Positions 1-7,956 of a DNA stretch of 17,194 bases are shown piece after piece; position 1 is the first letter of the stretch; every line of letters starts with the position of its first letter. The stretch is from the NCBI GenBank assembly GCA_028703035.1, contig JAQVNR010000024.1:1-17194 (forward strand). Reading direction: 5' to 3'. Source of the DNA: Bacilli bacterium. GTDB taxonomy: Bacteria > Bacillota_I > Bacilli_A > RF39 > UBA660. The translations under genes were made by a program, and so were the position numbers. The notes under the pieces are model-generated. The model did no database searches, was not told the origin of the DNA, and saw only the letters and a list, made by a program, of their open reading frames with translations.

Positions 1-47
1 GCTAAATCAGTAAAGGACTTTTCATAATAATTTTCTGTTTTCAACAT
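1..47 (-). CDS. Start of an unknown protein, cut by window edge
   Basis: Only the first 15 codons are inside the window (MLKTENYYEKSFTDL). The start is well supported: an AAAAGGAG ribosome binding site lies 5 bases upstream of the ATG, and a TATAAT box lies about 65 bases upstream. Fifteen residues are too few to assign a family. It follows the truncated spoIVA on the same strand but probably has its own promoter. Confidence 0.5.
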   Translation of the reverse strand, partial: MLKTENYYEKSFTDL

Positions 48-106
48 AATTTCTCCTTTTCTTAATAATTTAAATGCAAAGCTTAGTAAGAAAATATATC
101 ATTATG

Positions 107-121
107 CCTTATATTATAAGG
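107..121 (-). promoter_or_regulatory. -10 box inside a 15-bp palindrome
   Basis: The bases CCTTATA-T-TATAAGG form a perfect inverted repeat with 7-bp arms and a single central base. On the minus strand it contains TATAAT (113-118), placed about 65 bases before the ATG at 47. No convincing -35 was found. A palindrome over a -10 box would suit a repressor or activator site, but an AT-rich palindrome can arise by chance. Confidence 0.35.
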
Positions 122-131
122 GTTTGTATTT

Positions 132-530
132 TTATTTCAGGGGTATCCATTTTTGTATAACACCCCAAGGAGTCTTAACAAGACGAGGATTACCTATTTC
201 ATCTTCATAGCCAGATGCGGACTTTATTACATAGCCAACACAGTCAATTAGTTTAATATTAGTCGTAAATTCATCAATAGTTATTGTAGCACCACTTGAT
301 GGGACAAATTTTGGTTCAGTTGTCATGATAGTTTTTCCTGGAGCACTCTGTGGTACTTCATCTAAACATCTTTTCTTATCTTGTTCATTATCTATATTAG
401 GAATTACAAGTGTTTCGATTACTTTTTTAATAAAAGTTGATTTACCAGTTCTAACTGCCCCTACTACTCCTAAATATATTTCTCCTTGCCCCCATGCCGA
501 GATGCTACTAATTATCTCTTTTTTTTCCAT
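132..530 (-). pseudogene. spoIVA: Truncated stage IV sporulation protein A (N-terminal ATPase part)
   Basis: SpoIVA is the ATPase that polymerises on the forespore surface as the base of the spore coat. The 132 residues match the SpoIVA N-terminus closely. IYLGVVGAVRTGKSTFIKK (residues 18-36) contains the Walker A loop G24-K30-S31, followed by LDEVPQSAPGKTIMTTEPKF, IDCVGY and GYEDE, ending at the conserved TPW. After TPW the sequence switches to an unrelated tail, GVIQKWIPLK, and stops. B. subtilis SpoIVA is about 490 residues, so roughly three quarters, including the middle and C-terminal domains, is absent, and no continuation is found in the next 130 bases. The start has a good AAAGGGAAG site. 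The fragment keeps nucleotide-binding motifs but cannot be a working SpoIVA. It may be a remnant of a duplicated copy or evidence that sporulation was lost. Confidence 0.9.
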
Positions 531-568
531 ATTTTCTTCCCTTTCACTATAAAATTTATGAACAAAAA

Positions 569-593
569 AAAAAGATATGCATATTATCTTTTT
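569..593 (-). terminator. Possible AT-rich terminator hairpin after the AAA ATPase
   Basis: On the minus strand AAAAAGATA, a 7-base loop and TATCTTTTT form a 9-bp stem that runs into a 10-T tract. It sits between the end of the ATPase gene (660) and spoIVA (530), where a terminator would be expected. Only one pair of the stem is G-C, so it is weak. Confidence 0.35.
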
Positions 594-659
594 GAAAATA
601 CTTTTTAATAATTATTTCTTATATCTCAGTTGTTTATATTTATATATAATATTTTATAT

Positions 660-1912
660 TTATAAATCTAAGCTATTAGGATTTGATAAAAATTCTTGTA
701 AACTTATTATTACTATGCCTTCTTCATTTCTCCATAAATTAATATCTTCTTTAACAATGATAATCTTTTTAAAATTATCCTCTATTTTTAATAATGATTT
801 TTGTTCTTGATTCATTTTTTCTTTATTTGGAATAGCAAATGCTGATTGAATATAATATCGTTTGCTACCCTGATTACATATAAAGTCAACTTTTAGTTGT
901 GTTCTTACTGTTTTATTATCTTTGTCTTTATTAAAATATTCTATCAACCCAACATCTACATTATATCCACGAACTAATAGTTCATTATATATTATATTTC
1001 CATTAAATGTGTTTCTTCTTGTTGCCTGAAATTTAATCTTGCGTTTCTTAAACCTACATCTGTAAAATAATACTTTGATGGAGTAGATATATATTTTTTT
1101 CCTTTAATATCATATCTTTCAGATTTATTAATTAAAAATGCATCTATCAAATAGTTTAAATATGTATTAATTGTGTTTCTATTTAAACCAGTGTAACCAT
1201 TACTAACAAATGTATTTAATAGCTTTTGTGGGTTAGTTAATGAGCCAACAGAAGAAGCAAGTAAATTTATTGTTAAATCTAGTATATCTTCTCTTTGTAT
1301 GCCATTTCTCTCAATTATGTCATTTATATAAGTGTTTTCAAATAAACTATTTAAATACTGACTCTTTTCTTCAGGTGTCTTCAAATATAGAATATATGGC
1401 ATACCTCCATAAGTTATATAATCTTTAAAAGCATTTAACTCTTTTCCTTTATATGCACTTAGAAATTCCCCATAACATAAAGGATATACTCTAATTTCAT
1501 CCCCTCTTCCACGAAATTCAGTAATAATATCTGTTGATAAAAATTTTGAATTACTTCCAGTAACATAAACATCTAAATTTTTTTTTCGTAAAAAACTATT
1601 TAAAACACTTTCAAAATTACTTACTTTTTGTATTTCATCAAGAAGTACATAATATGTATTATCATCTTTGATTTTGTTCATTACATAGTTATATAACACT
1701 AAACCATCAGTTAAACTCTTATTTTCAATAGAATCTAAATCTATTTTAATGATATGATCTTCTTTTACACCCTCATCTATTAAATGATTTTTAAAAATAG
1801 GATCTAATAAATATGATTTCCCACATCTTCTCATCCCTGTAATTATTTTAATCATTTTATTGTTTTTTTTGTTTATCATTTTTTGCAAATATAAATCTCT
1901 TTTAATTTCCAT
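660..1912 (-). pseudogene. AAA-type ATP-binding protein with DUF4143 domain, one frameshift
   Basis: The N-terminal part has a P-loop (IITGMRRCGKSYLL), a Walker B (YYVLLDEIQKV) and a sensor-like VTGSNS, the usual order of the AAA_14/DUF4143 ATPases. The C-terminal part (660-947) carries the DUF4143 nuclease-like fold remnant VDFICNQGSKRYYIQSAF. The two parts are in different frames. The first frame ends ...THLMEI-stop at 992; adding one A to the A run at 996-1000 gives ...MENIIYNELLVRGYN and joins them into one protein of about 417 residues, normal for the family. ATG at 1912 is chosen over GTG/ATG codons further up because GGAGG lies 4 bases before it and homology begins at MEIKRDLYLQKM. These proteins are widespread in gut Bacillota; their physiological role is not established. 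A single-base lesion could be real or a sequencing error. Confidence 0.85.
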
Positions 1913-1933
1913 ATATCCTCCATTTACTTTTTT

Positions 1934-1949
1934 TGTGTGTGCACACACA
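1934..1949. promoter_or_regulatory. 16-bp perfect GT/CA palindrome upstream of the ATPase
   Basis: TGTGTGTGCACACACA is a perfect palindrome whose near edge lies 21 bases before the ATG at 1912. It stands out as the only GC-richer symmetric motif in an AT-rich leader. It could be an operator or a leader hairpin. Alternating purine-pyrimidine of this kind can also be a simple dinucleotide repeat. Confidence 0.35.
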
Positions 1950-2024
1950 TTTTGTAAATTCCTTTTAACATGTAGGATTTTCTCTTCCTTACTAGTTATT
2001 CCAATTAATTATCACATCAGTTAT

Positions 2025-3638
2025 TTACAACTTTTTAATAGGTTTTAAATCACTTTTTTCTATTTTATTATTAGTATTTAGATTTTGGTAATACTCTACT
2101 AGAAAGCGATTATAATAAGTGATTTTGCCATTTGGAAGTATTAGCGCTCTTTCAATCCCAAGGTTATCAACAAATTCTGGATTATGGGAAACAACTAACA
2201 TTGTACCTCTATAATCTCTAAATGTTTCGGCAATAATTATTTGGGTTTCAGGATCTAAATGATTAGTCGGCTCATCTAAAACAAGTAAGTTTGCTCCAGT
2301 TAAAGATAACTTAGCAAGAGCAACACGGCTTCTTTCACCAGGAGATAATATATTAACTTTTTTAAATACATCATCCTCAAAAAATAAAAATCTTCCAAGA
2401 ACAGCTCGTACTTGTCTTTTAGGTAATCCAACATTACGAAAATTTTCTAGAATTGTTAAATCCCCTTCTAAAAGTTCGTGTTCTTGGGCATAATAGCCGA
2501 TATCAGTTTTAGATCCAATATCAATTGTTCCGCTATTAGCATGTAACTGTCCAACAATTAATTTTAATAAAGTGGATTTCCCAATCCCGTTTTCTCCTAC
2601 TATAAGAAATTTTTCTCCTCTTGATAAATCAAATGTTAAATCTTGAATAATCTATTTAGAAGAATTTTTATCATAATTAAAAGATAAATTCGAGATTTTT
2701 AATGGAATTGTTCCACTTTCACGATTAATTAATATTCCCAAATTAATTTTTTTGGTTGTTGGGGCAATTTCAATTCGGTCTGCAAGTAACTTTTCTAATT
2801 TTTTTTCTCGATCTTGGGCCATTTTTTTTCTAGCACCAGAAGAAGTTGCATATTTATTTACAATAGACTGTAGCTTGTCAATTTCTTTTTTTTTGACTGG
2901 TTACTTTTCTTTCAATCACTTTATCATGTTCAGTACGCAACTTTTTATAAGTTGAATAATTACCACTATAAAGCTCCATAGTCTTGGTTCTTTTATCTAA
3001 GAATAATGTCTTGGTAGTAACTAAATCTAAATAATTACATAATCTTTACTTTCTTTGTCAAGATGATTGGTTGGCTCATCTAATAAAATTATTTCTGGTT
3101 TAGAATATAACAGTTTAGCAAACGCTACTTTTGACTTCTGACCACCAGATAAAGTCTTTAATGGTTGCATTAATAAGTCATCTTCGATACCCATTCCAAC
3201 AATAATCTTTAATAATATATTTTCAGCATTATATACTTCATAATACTCTAACATCTGTTGTAAATAACTTATTTTATTCAAAATAGATTTTTGTTTACTC
3301 TCATTTTTTTCAATAGAAACATCATCGTAAGCCTTATCAAGCTTTCTTTGAAGTATTGAAATTGGTCTTCCAGATAATAAATAGTCAAGTATTAAAATAT
3401 CACTATCTAAAGTCTTCTCATCAATTACTTGTGGTAACAAACCAACTCTAGTATTTTTTTCTAATATTATTTTTCGGTCGCTTAGCTTAAGTTCCCCAGT
3501 TATTATTTTAAATAAAGTTGTTTTGCCAGCACCATTTACACCAACTATTCCAATACACTCATTTTTAGGGATTGATAAATTAATATTTCTAAAAATATCT
3601 TGAACACCAAACGATAAAGTTAAATTATCTAATATCAT
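2025..3638 (-). pseudogene. ABC-F family ATPase, multiply disrupted
   Basis: This is a duplicated ABC ATPase without membrane segments, the layout of ABC-F translation factors and antibiotic-protection proteins. NBD1 (3027-3638) has Walker A GVNGAGKTT, signature LSGGQKSK and Walker B ILLDEPTNHLD. NBD2 (2025-2640) has GENGIGKST, LSPGERSR, LLVLDEPTNHLDP and the H-loop VVSHN. Three lesions are visible. A deletion with frame change after KESKDYV (about 3027) removes the NBD1 H-loop region; an extra T in the 9-T run at 2886-2894 shifts frame inside the linker; and an in-frame TAG lies at 2652-2654 just before NBD2. The first two shifts compensate, so NBD2 returns to the NBD1 frame. The start ATG at 3638 begins MILDNLTLSFG and lies just after an extended -10 promoter. 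Which ABC-F subgroup it belongs to cannot be told; it cannot now make a full protein. Confidence 0.88.
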
Positions 3639-3672
3639 ATTTATCACCCAAACTTCGTTTAAAATCATTAAA

Positions 3673-3681
3673 ATTATAACA
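3673..3681 (-). promoter_or_regulatory. Extended -10 promoter for the ABC-F gene
   Basis: The minus strand reads TGT-TATAAT, an extended -10 element, ending 34 bases before the ABC-F ATG at 3638. There is no clear -35, which extended -10 promoters can do without. The implied leader is only about 30 bases, so the long attenuating leader typical of inducible resistance ABC-F genes is not present. Confidence 0.45.
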
Positions 3682-3797
3682 CATGATAATTGTTTTAAAA
3701 AGCGAGAATAAAAGTCTGGTAGCAATTAACTCGTTATACTACTTATTTTGAAATTGACGATTTACTAACTAACATATAAACCACCTACCCATTATAA

Positions 3798-4646
3798 CTA
3801 TTCTTCTAAAAAATCAATTATAATTTTTGATAGTTCTTCTTCCTTATTTTCAAAAATATGATTAGCGTCCTTAATTATATAATATTTACCATCTTGACAA
3901 TTTTTAGATATTAATGCCATATATTCTTCACTTTTTTTCCCACCATCTTTAGTTCCCATGACACTTAGTATTGGCATTTTAATATTGGATATTTTACTAA
4001 AATCAGGGTTATTCGTTTTATAAGGTATATTCATAATATCTTGATTATTTATTAAATCATAATATGTTTGACTTGATATTAAACAAGATTTCAATAACTT
4101 TTTACTTAAAAGCTTATTAGATTCATTATTATTAATATTCTTAATTGCTTCTTCTAATAATCCAGCATGAATTTTTAAATTATTAAACTTAATATCTTGA
4201 GGCGCTAATAAAATTAGTTTTTTTATTAAATGATTTGCTTGCTTATTTAAATAATGAACAATTTTATTACATCCTAAACTATGACAAATAATTATTATTT
4301 CATCATAATTTTTGCTTTTTAAAAAATCTAACCAAGCATCAATATCATAAATACAATCTTCAAATTTTTCATAAGCAGCACCTTTTACTATAGTTCCTTT
4401 TTTGCCTTTATCATCAATTTTTAATTTTTTTATTTCTCCGCTCCCCAGAGTATTTCCTGCTAAAAAGTCATATTTATTTTTTATTGATATTTCAGCTATC
4501 TTTTGGGCAAAATCAAGTTTAGAGAATTCTCCAGTCATTCCAGGAATAAAGTAAATACATTTATTATTTTTATTTTGAAAATAATATCCCTCTAAAAAAA
4601 TGTTTTGTTTTGTTTTAATTTCTATTTGATTTAACTTTATATTCAC
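3798..4646 (-). CDS. Alpha/beta hydrolase, intact
   Basis: A 282-residue protein with the alpha/beta-hydrolase elements in order: oxyanion-hole region YFIPGMTGE (32-40), nucleophile elbow CHSLGC with Ser123, acid Asp234 in GTKDGG, and His263 in DANHIF. The catalytic triad is therefore complete and the length is normal for single-domain serine esterases or acyl hydrolases. There is no signal peptide or membrane segment, so it is probably cytoplasmic. The start is GTG at 4646, preceded by AAAGGGGA about 9 bases upstream. It is one of the few undamaged genes in the left third and lies 75 bases after a broken GNAT gene, possibly sharing its transcript. The substrate is unknown. Confidence 0.85.
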   Translation of the reverse strand: MNIKLNQIEIKTKQNIFLEGYYFQNKNNKCIYFIPGMTGEFSKLDFAQKIAEISIKNKYDFLAGNTLGSGEIKKLKIDDKGKKGTIVKGAAYEKFEDCIYDIDAWLDFLKSKNYDEIIIICHSLGCNKIVHYLNKQANHLIKKLILLAPQDIKFNNLKIHAGLLEEAIKNINNNESNKLLSKKLLKSCLISSQTYYDLINNQDIMNIPYKTNNPDFSKISNIKMPILSVMGTKDGGKKSEEYMALISKNCQDGKYYIIKDANHIFENKEEELSKIIIDFLEE

Positions 4647-4721
4647 TAGCTACATCCCCTTTTTATTACTGATTATCTCATTAAAAACTGCATTCTATCA
4701 TAAGAGGTATCTTTATTAAGT

Positions 4722-5099
4722 TTATTTATATTCGCTTCTTAATATCGCATAATATACTACATCGAAAAATTTGTTTTGTTTCTTATTGTAACGGGCTTCT
4801 TTAGATACTCCCTCCAAATTCATGTTTAATTACTTGAATATTTTTAAGGATGCTTCATTTTCTTTTACGCAATCAGCTTCTATTCTATTTAATTTAATTT
4901 CATTAAAAGCATAATCTACCATGTATTTAGCGCACTCTATTGCATAAGTATTAGCACGTCCCAAAAAATTCATAGTTAATTCGTCTCCCATTATTTCATA
5001 ATAGTCTTGCAAATCTTCTTTTTTAATTCTTCTAATAATTAATCTTTCAGTTTCAAATTTAATTTCATTATAATTAATTACTGACTCTTTATTTTTCAT
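4722..5099 (-). pseudogene. GNAT acetyltransferase remnant (RimJ/RimL-like)
   Basis: GNAT enzymes move an acetyl group from acetyl-CoA to an amine. The N-terminus FETERLIIRRIKKEDLQDYY is typical of RimJ/RimL-type proteins, and the C-terminal half VDYAFNEIKLNRIEADC plus NEASLKIF is the standard GNAT ending. Two lesions are visible. The acetyl-CoA-binding middle, normally containing a GYWL...GKGYATEA-like segment, is missing between ECAKYM and VDYAFNE, an in-frame deletion of roughly 50 residues. A TAA at 4830-4832 then interrupts the C-terminus, which continues in the same frame as LNMNLEGVSKEARYN...ILRSEYK to a stop at 4722. Without the acetyl-CoA loop no activity is expected. The promoter just upstream still looks good. 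Confidence 0.85.
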
Positions 5100-5121
5100 T
5101 ATATACCCATTTCATAAATTT

Positions 5122-5149
5122 ATTATAATACTTTTATATTCTTTCGCAA
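5122..5149 (-). promoter_or_regulatory. Promoter of the GNAT remnant
   Basis: On the minus strand TTGCGA (5144-5149) and TATAAT (5122-5127) are separated by 16 bases, a near-consensus sigma-A arrangement. The -10 lies 22 bases before the ATG at 5099, giving a very short leader. Confidence 0.5.
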
Positions 5150-5230
5150 AACAAAAGTAATGATTTATGTAACTTTTTGTTTTTTTCTTCAAGAATACTA
5201 TCTATTGCCTTAATATAAAAGTTTAGCTCT

Positions 5231-5572
5231 TTATTTTCTAATAATTTCTGATGTAAACCATTTTTCTTGAAACTCAGTTAATGCATTTATTTGATCGTCT
5301 GTGTAATTAACTCCTTCTGGAGCAACTACTAATTTATCATCATTATCATCTGTTCGGTGAATTATAGCGATGCACTCTCCAGTAAATTCTGATATAGGCT
5401 CAAAAACTCCTATTACATAGGCATCTAATTCTTCTTCATTCCCACTTACAGTATTAGGAATATATCCATAATTAATTGGATATATAAAGCCATGTTTTGG
5501 ATGTTTAGAACCAAGTTCACGATCTATTTTTACCATAACTTCTTTTCCTAAAAATATTTTTGAATCTATCAT
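5231..5572 (-). CDS. Small inorganic-pyrophosphatase-family protein, copy 1
   Basis: A 113-residue member of the soluble inorganic pyrophosphatase fold. HPKHGFIYPINYGYIPNT (24-41) matches the conserved family strand, and EEELDAYVIGVFEP (46-59) occupies the place of the DxDPxD signature. It is much shorter than classical type I enzymes (about 175 residues) and two signature aspartates are replaced, so hydrolysis of free pyrophosphate is not certain; a related phosphoanhydride could be the substrate. It starts with AAAGGAA 7 bases before the ATG and lies 18 bases after a NUDIX gene, suggesting one transcript. A second copy at 16175-16516 differs at only 12 of 113 residues and has the less degraded DGEELDAY signature. 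Confidence 0.8.
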   Translation of the reverse strand: MIDSKIFLGKEVMVKIDRELGSKHPKHGFIYPINYGYIPNTVSGNEEELDAYVIGVFEPISEFTGECIAIIHRTDDNDDKLVVAPEGVNYTDDQINALTEFQEKWFTSEIIRK

Positions 5573-5590
5573 AATATTTTCCTTTCATTA

Positions 5591-6094
5591 TTAATTGATT
5601 TTATAAACTTTAAATAATTCTAGCATTTCAATAGCGATTTTATTATTATCTACTTTAGCATTATATTCTAATATTTCTTTAACATCATTAATAGGAATAT
5701 ACCTAAGCTCAAAATTACCTTCTTTTTCATGTTTAGTATAACTTGTATTGTTTAAATTTGGAACTTCATCAGTTCTAATTTCATAATAATAAATTTCTGT
5801 TTTACGGTTTTGTCCTTTTTCTGGGTGGTCTTTATGATATCCTATCGCACAAGCAAAAGGCTTTAAATTTTTAAGATTTAAGTTTATACCTATTTCTTCG
5901 TTTATTTCTCTATTTAAAGTGTCTATTAATTGTTCTCCTTCTTCAACATGACCTCCAGGGAACTGATATTTATTATGCGAGTAAGCAAGAAGAATTTCTT
6001 GCTTAGAATTAATTAATAAAACTTTTACTCTTTTAACAATTTCGGTTATTTCTTCTTCTTTTAGATTATTTTTATTTTTTATTATTTTTCTCAT
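5591..6094 (-). CDS. NUDIX hydrolase, intact
   Basis: NUDIX enzymes cleave nucleoside-diphosphate-linked compounds. A complete Nudix box is present: G48-x5-E54-x7-R62-E63-INEEIGI, with the preceding YQFPGG. The protein is 167 residues, a normal single-domain length, with no extra domain that would reveal the substrate. The start ATG at 6094 lies 2 bases after the stop position of the preceding broken NUDIX gene, and the stop lies 18 bases before the pyrophosphatase-like gene, so all three appear cotranscribed. A decayed second copy lies at 16533-17006. A NUDIX enzyme next to a pyrophosphatase suggests sequential cleavage of a pyrophosphate-containing product, but this is inference. Confidence 0.85.
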   Translation of the reverse strand: MRKIIKNKNNLKEEEITEIVKRVKVLLINSKQEILLAYSHNKYQFPGGHVEEGEQLIDTLNREINEEIGINLNLKNLKPFACAIGYHKDHPEKGQNRKTEIYYYEIRTDEVPNLNNTSYTKHEKEGNFELRYIPINDVKEILEYNAKVDNNKIAIEMLELFKVYKIN

Positions 6095-6096
6095 TA

Positions 6097-6419
6097 TTAA
6101 CTTTCTAGATTCATTTTATCTTTTACATGCTCAAAATAAATCTTGTATGCCTCTGGATATGTTAAGCAAAAGAACTAATCTTATATACTGCAACAGGTGT
6201 TACTAATATTTTAGTAGCCCCTGTTTCTTCATACATCTCTCTTTTAGCTGCTTCCTCCCAAGTTTCGCCTTCTTCAATATGTCCCCCAGGAATTTCCCAA
6301 CCATTTCTTTTTTTATTGTATGAAAACACATAGTTTCCTTTATATCTACTTACACATACAACTCTTGTATATTCAGATTCATCACAGTATCCCAATTCAT
6401 ATAATTTAACTTCTAACAT
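6097..6419 (-). pseudogene. NUDIX hydrolase with internal deletion
   Basis: The N-terminal 85 residues hold a full Nudix box: G46-HIEEG-E52-TWEEAAK-R60-E61-MYEETGA after WEIPGG. The frame closes at 6162 after KISSFA. In another frame the expected C-terminus LTYPEAYKIYFEHVKDKMN continues to a stop at 6097. The part between, probably 30-40 residues, is missing, so this is an out-of-frame internal deletion. The start is placed at ATG 6419 (MLEVKLYELG), which follows AAAGAGGA; the upstream in-frame ATGs lie inside the junction with the preceding gene. The catalytic box survives, so the 85-residue product could be made but would probably not fold. Confidence 0.8.
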
Positions 6420-6448
6420 ATTTATATCCTCTTTCATTCTAAAAATCA

Positions 6449-7003
6449 TCAAATAAATTCTTGTTTGTATTTTACTGCAACTGGTTTACCATCAATTATT
6501 TCATAATGTCTATCATAAAAGTTTTGATAGTACATTTTGAAAATATCATAACCAGAATTAATTCCTCTACCATCAGCTATCATTTTTTCAAAATCATCAA
6601 TGCTAAACCATCTTGCATCTTGTACTTCAGCTGGCTCTAAAATTAAATCTGCTACATTTATATTTTTTTTATATAACCACACTTCCACAAAATCATTAAT
6701 TCTTTTATAAGAGCCAATAAAGATCATTTCTTCTTTATTAGCAATAATCCCTAATTCTTCTTTTAGTTCTCTAATAGCACCGCTTAAACTTGAATCTCCA
6801 ACTTGAGCACCACCTGCGGTTGTTCCCCACATATTGGGCATTTTTTTTGTACTTGCTAATCTTTGCTGTAATAGTATTTCATCTCTATCATTTATTACCC
6901 AGATAAAACATGATAATCTATTTTTCCCATTTTCTAACGATTTTCTTTCTTTAGTATAATCTAACTTTTCATGTCTATCATTATATATATCAACTAATTC
7001 CAT
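6449..7003 (-). CDS. NUDIX hydrolase, IPP-isomerase-like subgroup
   Basis: A 184-residue NUDIX protein beginning MELVDIYNDRHEKL, the N-terminal pattern of the YfcD/isopentenyl-diphosphate-isomerase-like branch. The Nudix box G64-GAQVG-D70-SSLSGAI-R78-E79-LKEELGI is complete except that the first Glu is Asp. The second half contains the usual VQDARWFSIDDFEKM element. It has its own extended -10 promoter (7031-7039) and AAGGAG 10 bases before the ATG, and is the first gene of an apparent four-gene run (three NUDIX, then pyrophosphatase). The plus-strand remnant at 11670-11987 begins with the same MELVDI and belongs to the same branch. The substrate is not predictable. Confidence 0.85.
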   Translation of the reverse strand: MELVDIYNDRHEKLDYTKERKSLENGKNRLSCFIWVINDRDEILLQQRLASTKKMPNMWGTTAGGAQVGDSSLSGAIRELKEELGIIANKEEMIFIGSYKRINDFVEVWLYKKNINVADLILEPAEVQDARWFSIDDFEKMIADGRGINSGYDIFKMYYQNFYDRHYEIIDGKPVAVKYKQEFI

Positions 7004-7030
7004 TATAATTTTTCTCCTTAACTTTATATA

Positions 7031-7039
7031 ATTATAACA
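7031..7039 (-). promoter_or_regulatory. Extended -10 promoter of the NUDIX run
   Basis: The minus strand reads TGT-TATAAT, ending 27 bases before the ATG at 7003 and followed by AAGGAG. No obvious -35. It lies in the 94-base gap after the glycosyltransferase remnant, so transcription of the NUDIX genes can start here independently. Confidence 0.5.
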
Positions 7040-7097
7040 CGTTTTTATATTTTATTATTCGTTTATAAAGAGTATTAATATGAATATTCACTTTATT

Positions 7098-7956
7098 TTA
7101 ATTCTTAAATGTAAAGTTTATGTTATCAATTAATATAGAAAAATTTTCATCATAAAAAGAAATATTATTATTTGTTTTTATGATGTTTTTTTTCTTATCA
7201 CTAGGCAAGAATTTATAATGTAATAAGTATGCACAGAATTTTGCTTTATTATTTATATTCCAAGGATAGTAAAAATGATCATGCAAAAACTTCTTTTCCT
7301 GTATAATTAATAAAAGATATTTTTTGTAAACTAGAATTTATACCCAAAACTCTTAATTTTGGTCCGCCGATAAAACGCTTGCCATAACTTGAAGATGTTG
7401 TTATTTTATAAGTGTTTTTATCAACATAGTTAAAATCTTCTAATGTACTATCGTATATATTTTTATTAGAGTATACATCAAGCATCATAGTTTTAATAAT
7501 CGAAACTTTCTCTCTTTTTATAAAATCTTCTAACAAGATTTCTTTATAATCTTTATAAATAAATAATTCATCAGAATCTACTGTTAAATATTTACGATTA
7601 TAACCATAAAATTCAAAAATTAGCTGCTTCCAACCACACATTCTATAGCAATTGTCCATTTCATTAATTTTCCAAAACGAAATATTAACCTCATCTTTAT
7701 AATTTTTTAATAAAATTGTAGAATTATCAGTAGAGTTATTATCAATTAATACAAAGTTTTTAATACCTATGCTTAAATAATGATTCATCCATTTTTTTGC
7801 AAAGTTTTCAAAATCATTATAAAAACAAACTAATATTATACTATCATCGAAATCTATGTGATTTATTTCTTCTAGATTTTTGGTTTTAAGTCCATTAATA
7901 AAATTAACAAAATAATCATCTGAAAATTCTATATTATTAAATTCTTTTTTTGCCAT
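7098..7956 (-). pseudogene. Glycosyltransferase family 2-like, frameshifted near its end
   Basis: The first 225 residues look like the GT2/GT92-type glycosyltransferases: FYNDFENFAKKWMNHY, VLIDNNSTDNS (70-79) and a DSDE metal and sugar-nucleotide motif (127-130). The frame stops at 7279 after TGKEVFA. The C-terminus continues one frame over at 7098-7286 (HDHFYYPW...CAYLLHYKFLPSD), the HYKFLPSDK type of ending seen in this family. Removing one T from the 5-T run at 7288-7292 would join the parts into about 285 residues. The start ATG at 7956 overlaps the end of the histidine phosphatase gene by 28 bases, indicating coupled translation. It probably glycosylated a surface polymer or lipid. The catalytic part is complete, so a shortened product may still be made. 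Confidence 0.75.

Larger units (their letters stand above)
5231..6094 (-). repeat. NUDIX-pyrophosphatase module, copy B1
   Basis: This two-gene segment is repeated in the same orientation at 16175-17006. Gene order, spacing and most of the sequence are shared. The two pyrophosphatase-like proteins are about 89% identical. The copies are about 10 kb apart. Confidence 0.85.

Noticed and set aside
325..552. Plus-strand ORF over spoIVA, and others at 577, 1240, 1860, 9918, 13100, 13994 and 15274
   Set aside because: All are antisense or overlapping shadows of clearly identified minus-strand genes or lie in low-complexity AT DNA, without start signals.
996..1000. Programmed ribosomal frameshift in the AAA ATPase
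   Set aside because: There is no slippery heptamer followed by a structure, and homologs of this family are single-frame; a one-base loss explains it better.
2752..2955. Plus-strand hydrophobic ORF
   Set aside because: Antisense to the linker of the ABC-F remnant; its hydrophobicity comes from reading A/T-rich charged codons backwards.
5131..5230. Open minus-strand frame after the pyrophosphatase (ELNFYIKAIDSILEEKNK)
   Set aside because: It has no start codon after its upstream stop and no family match; it may be the tail of a vanished gene but cannot be supported.
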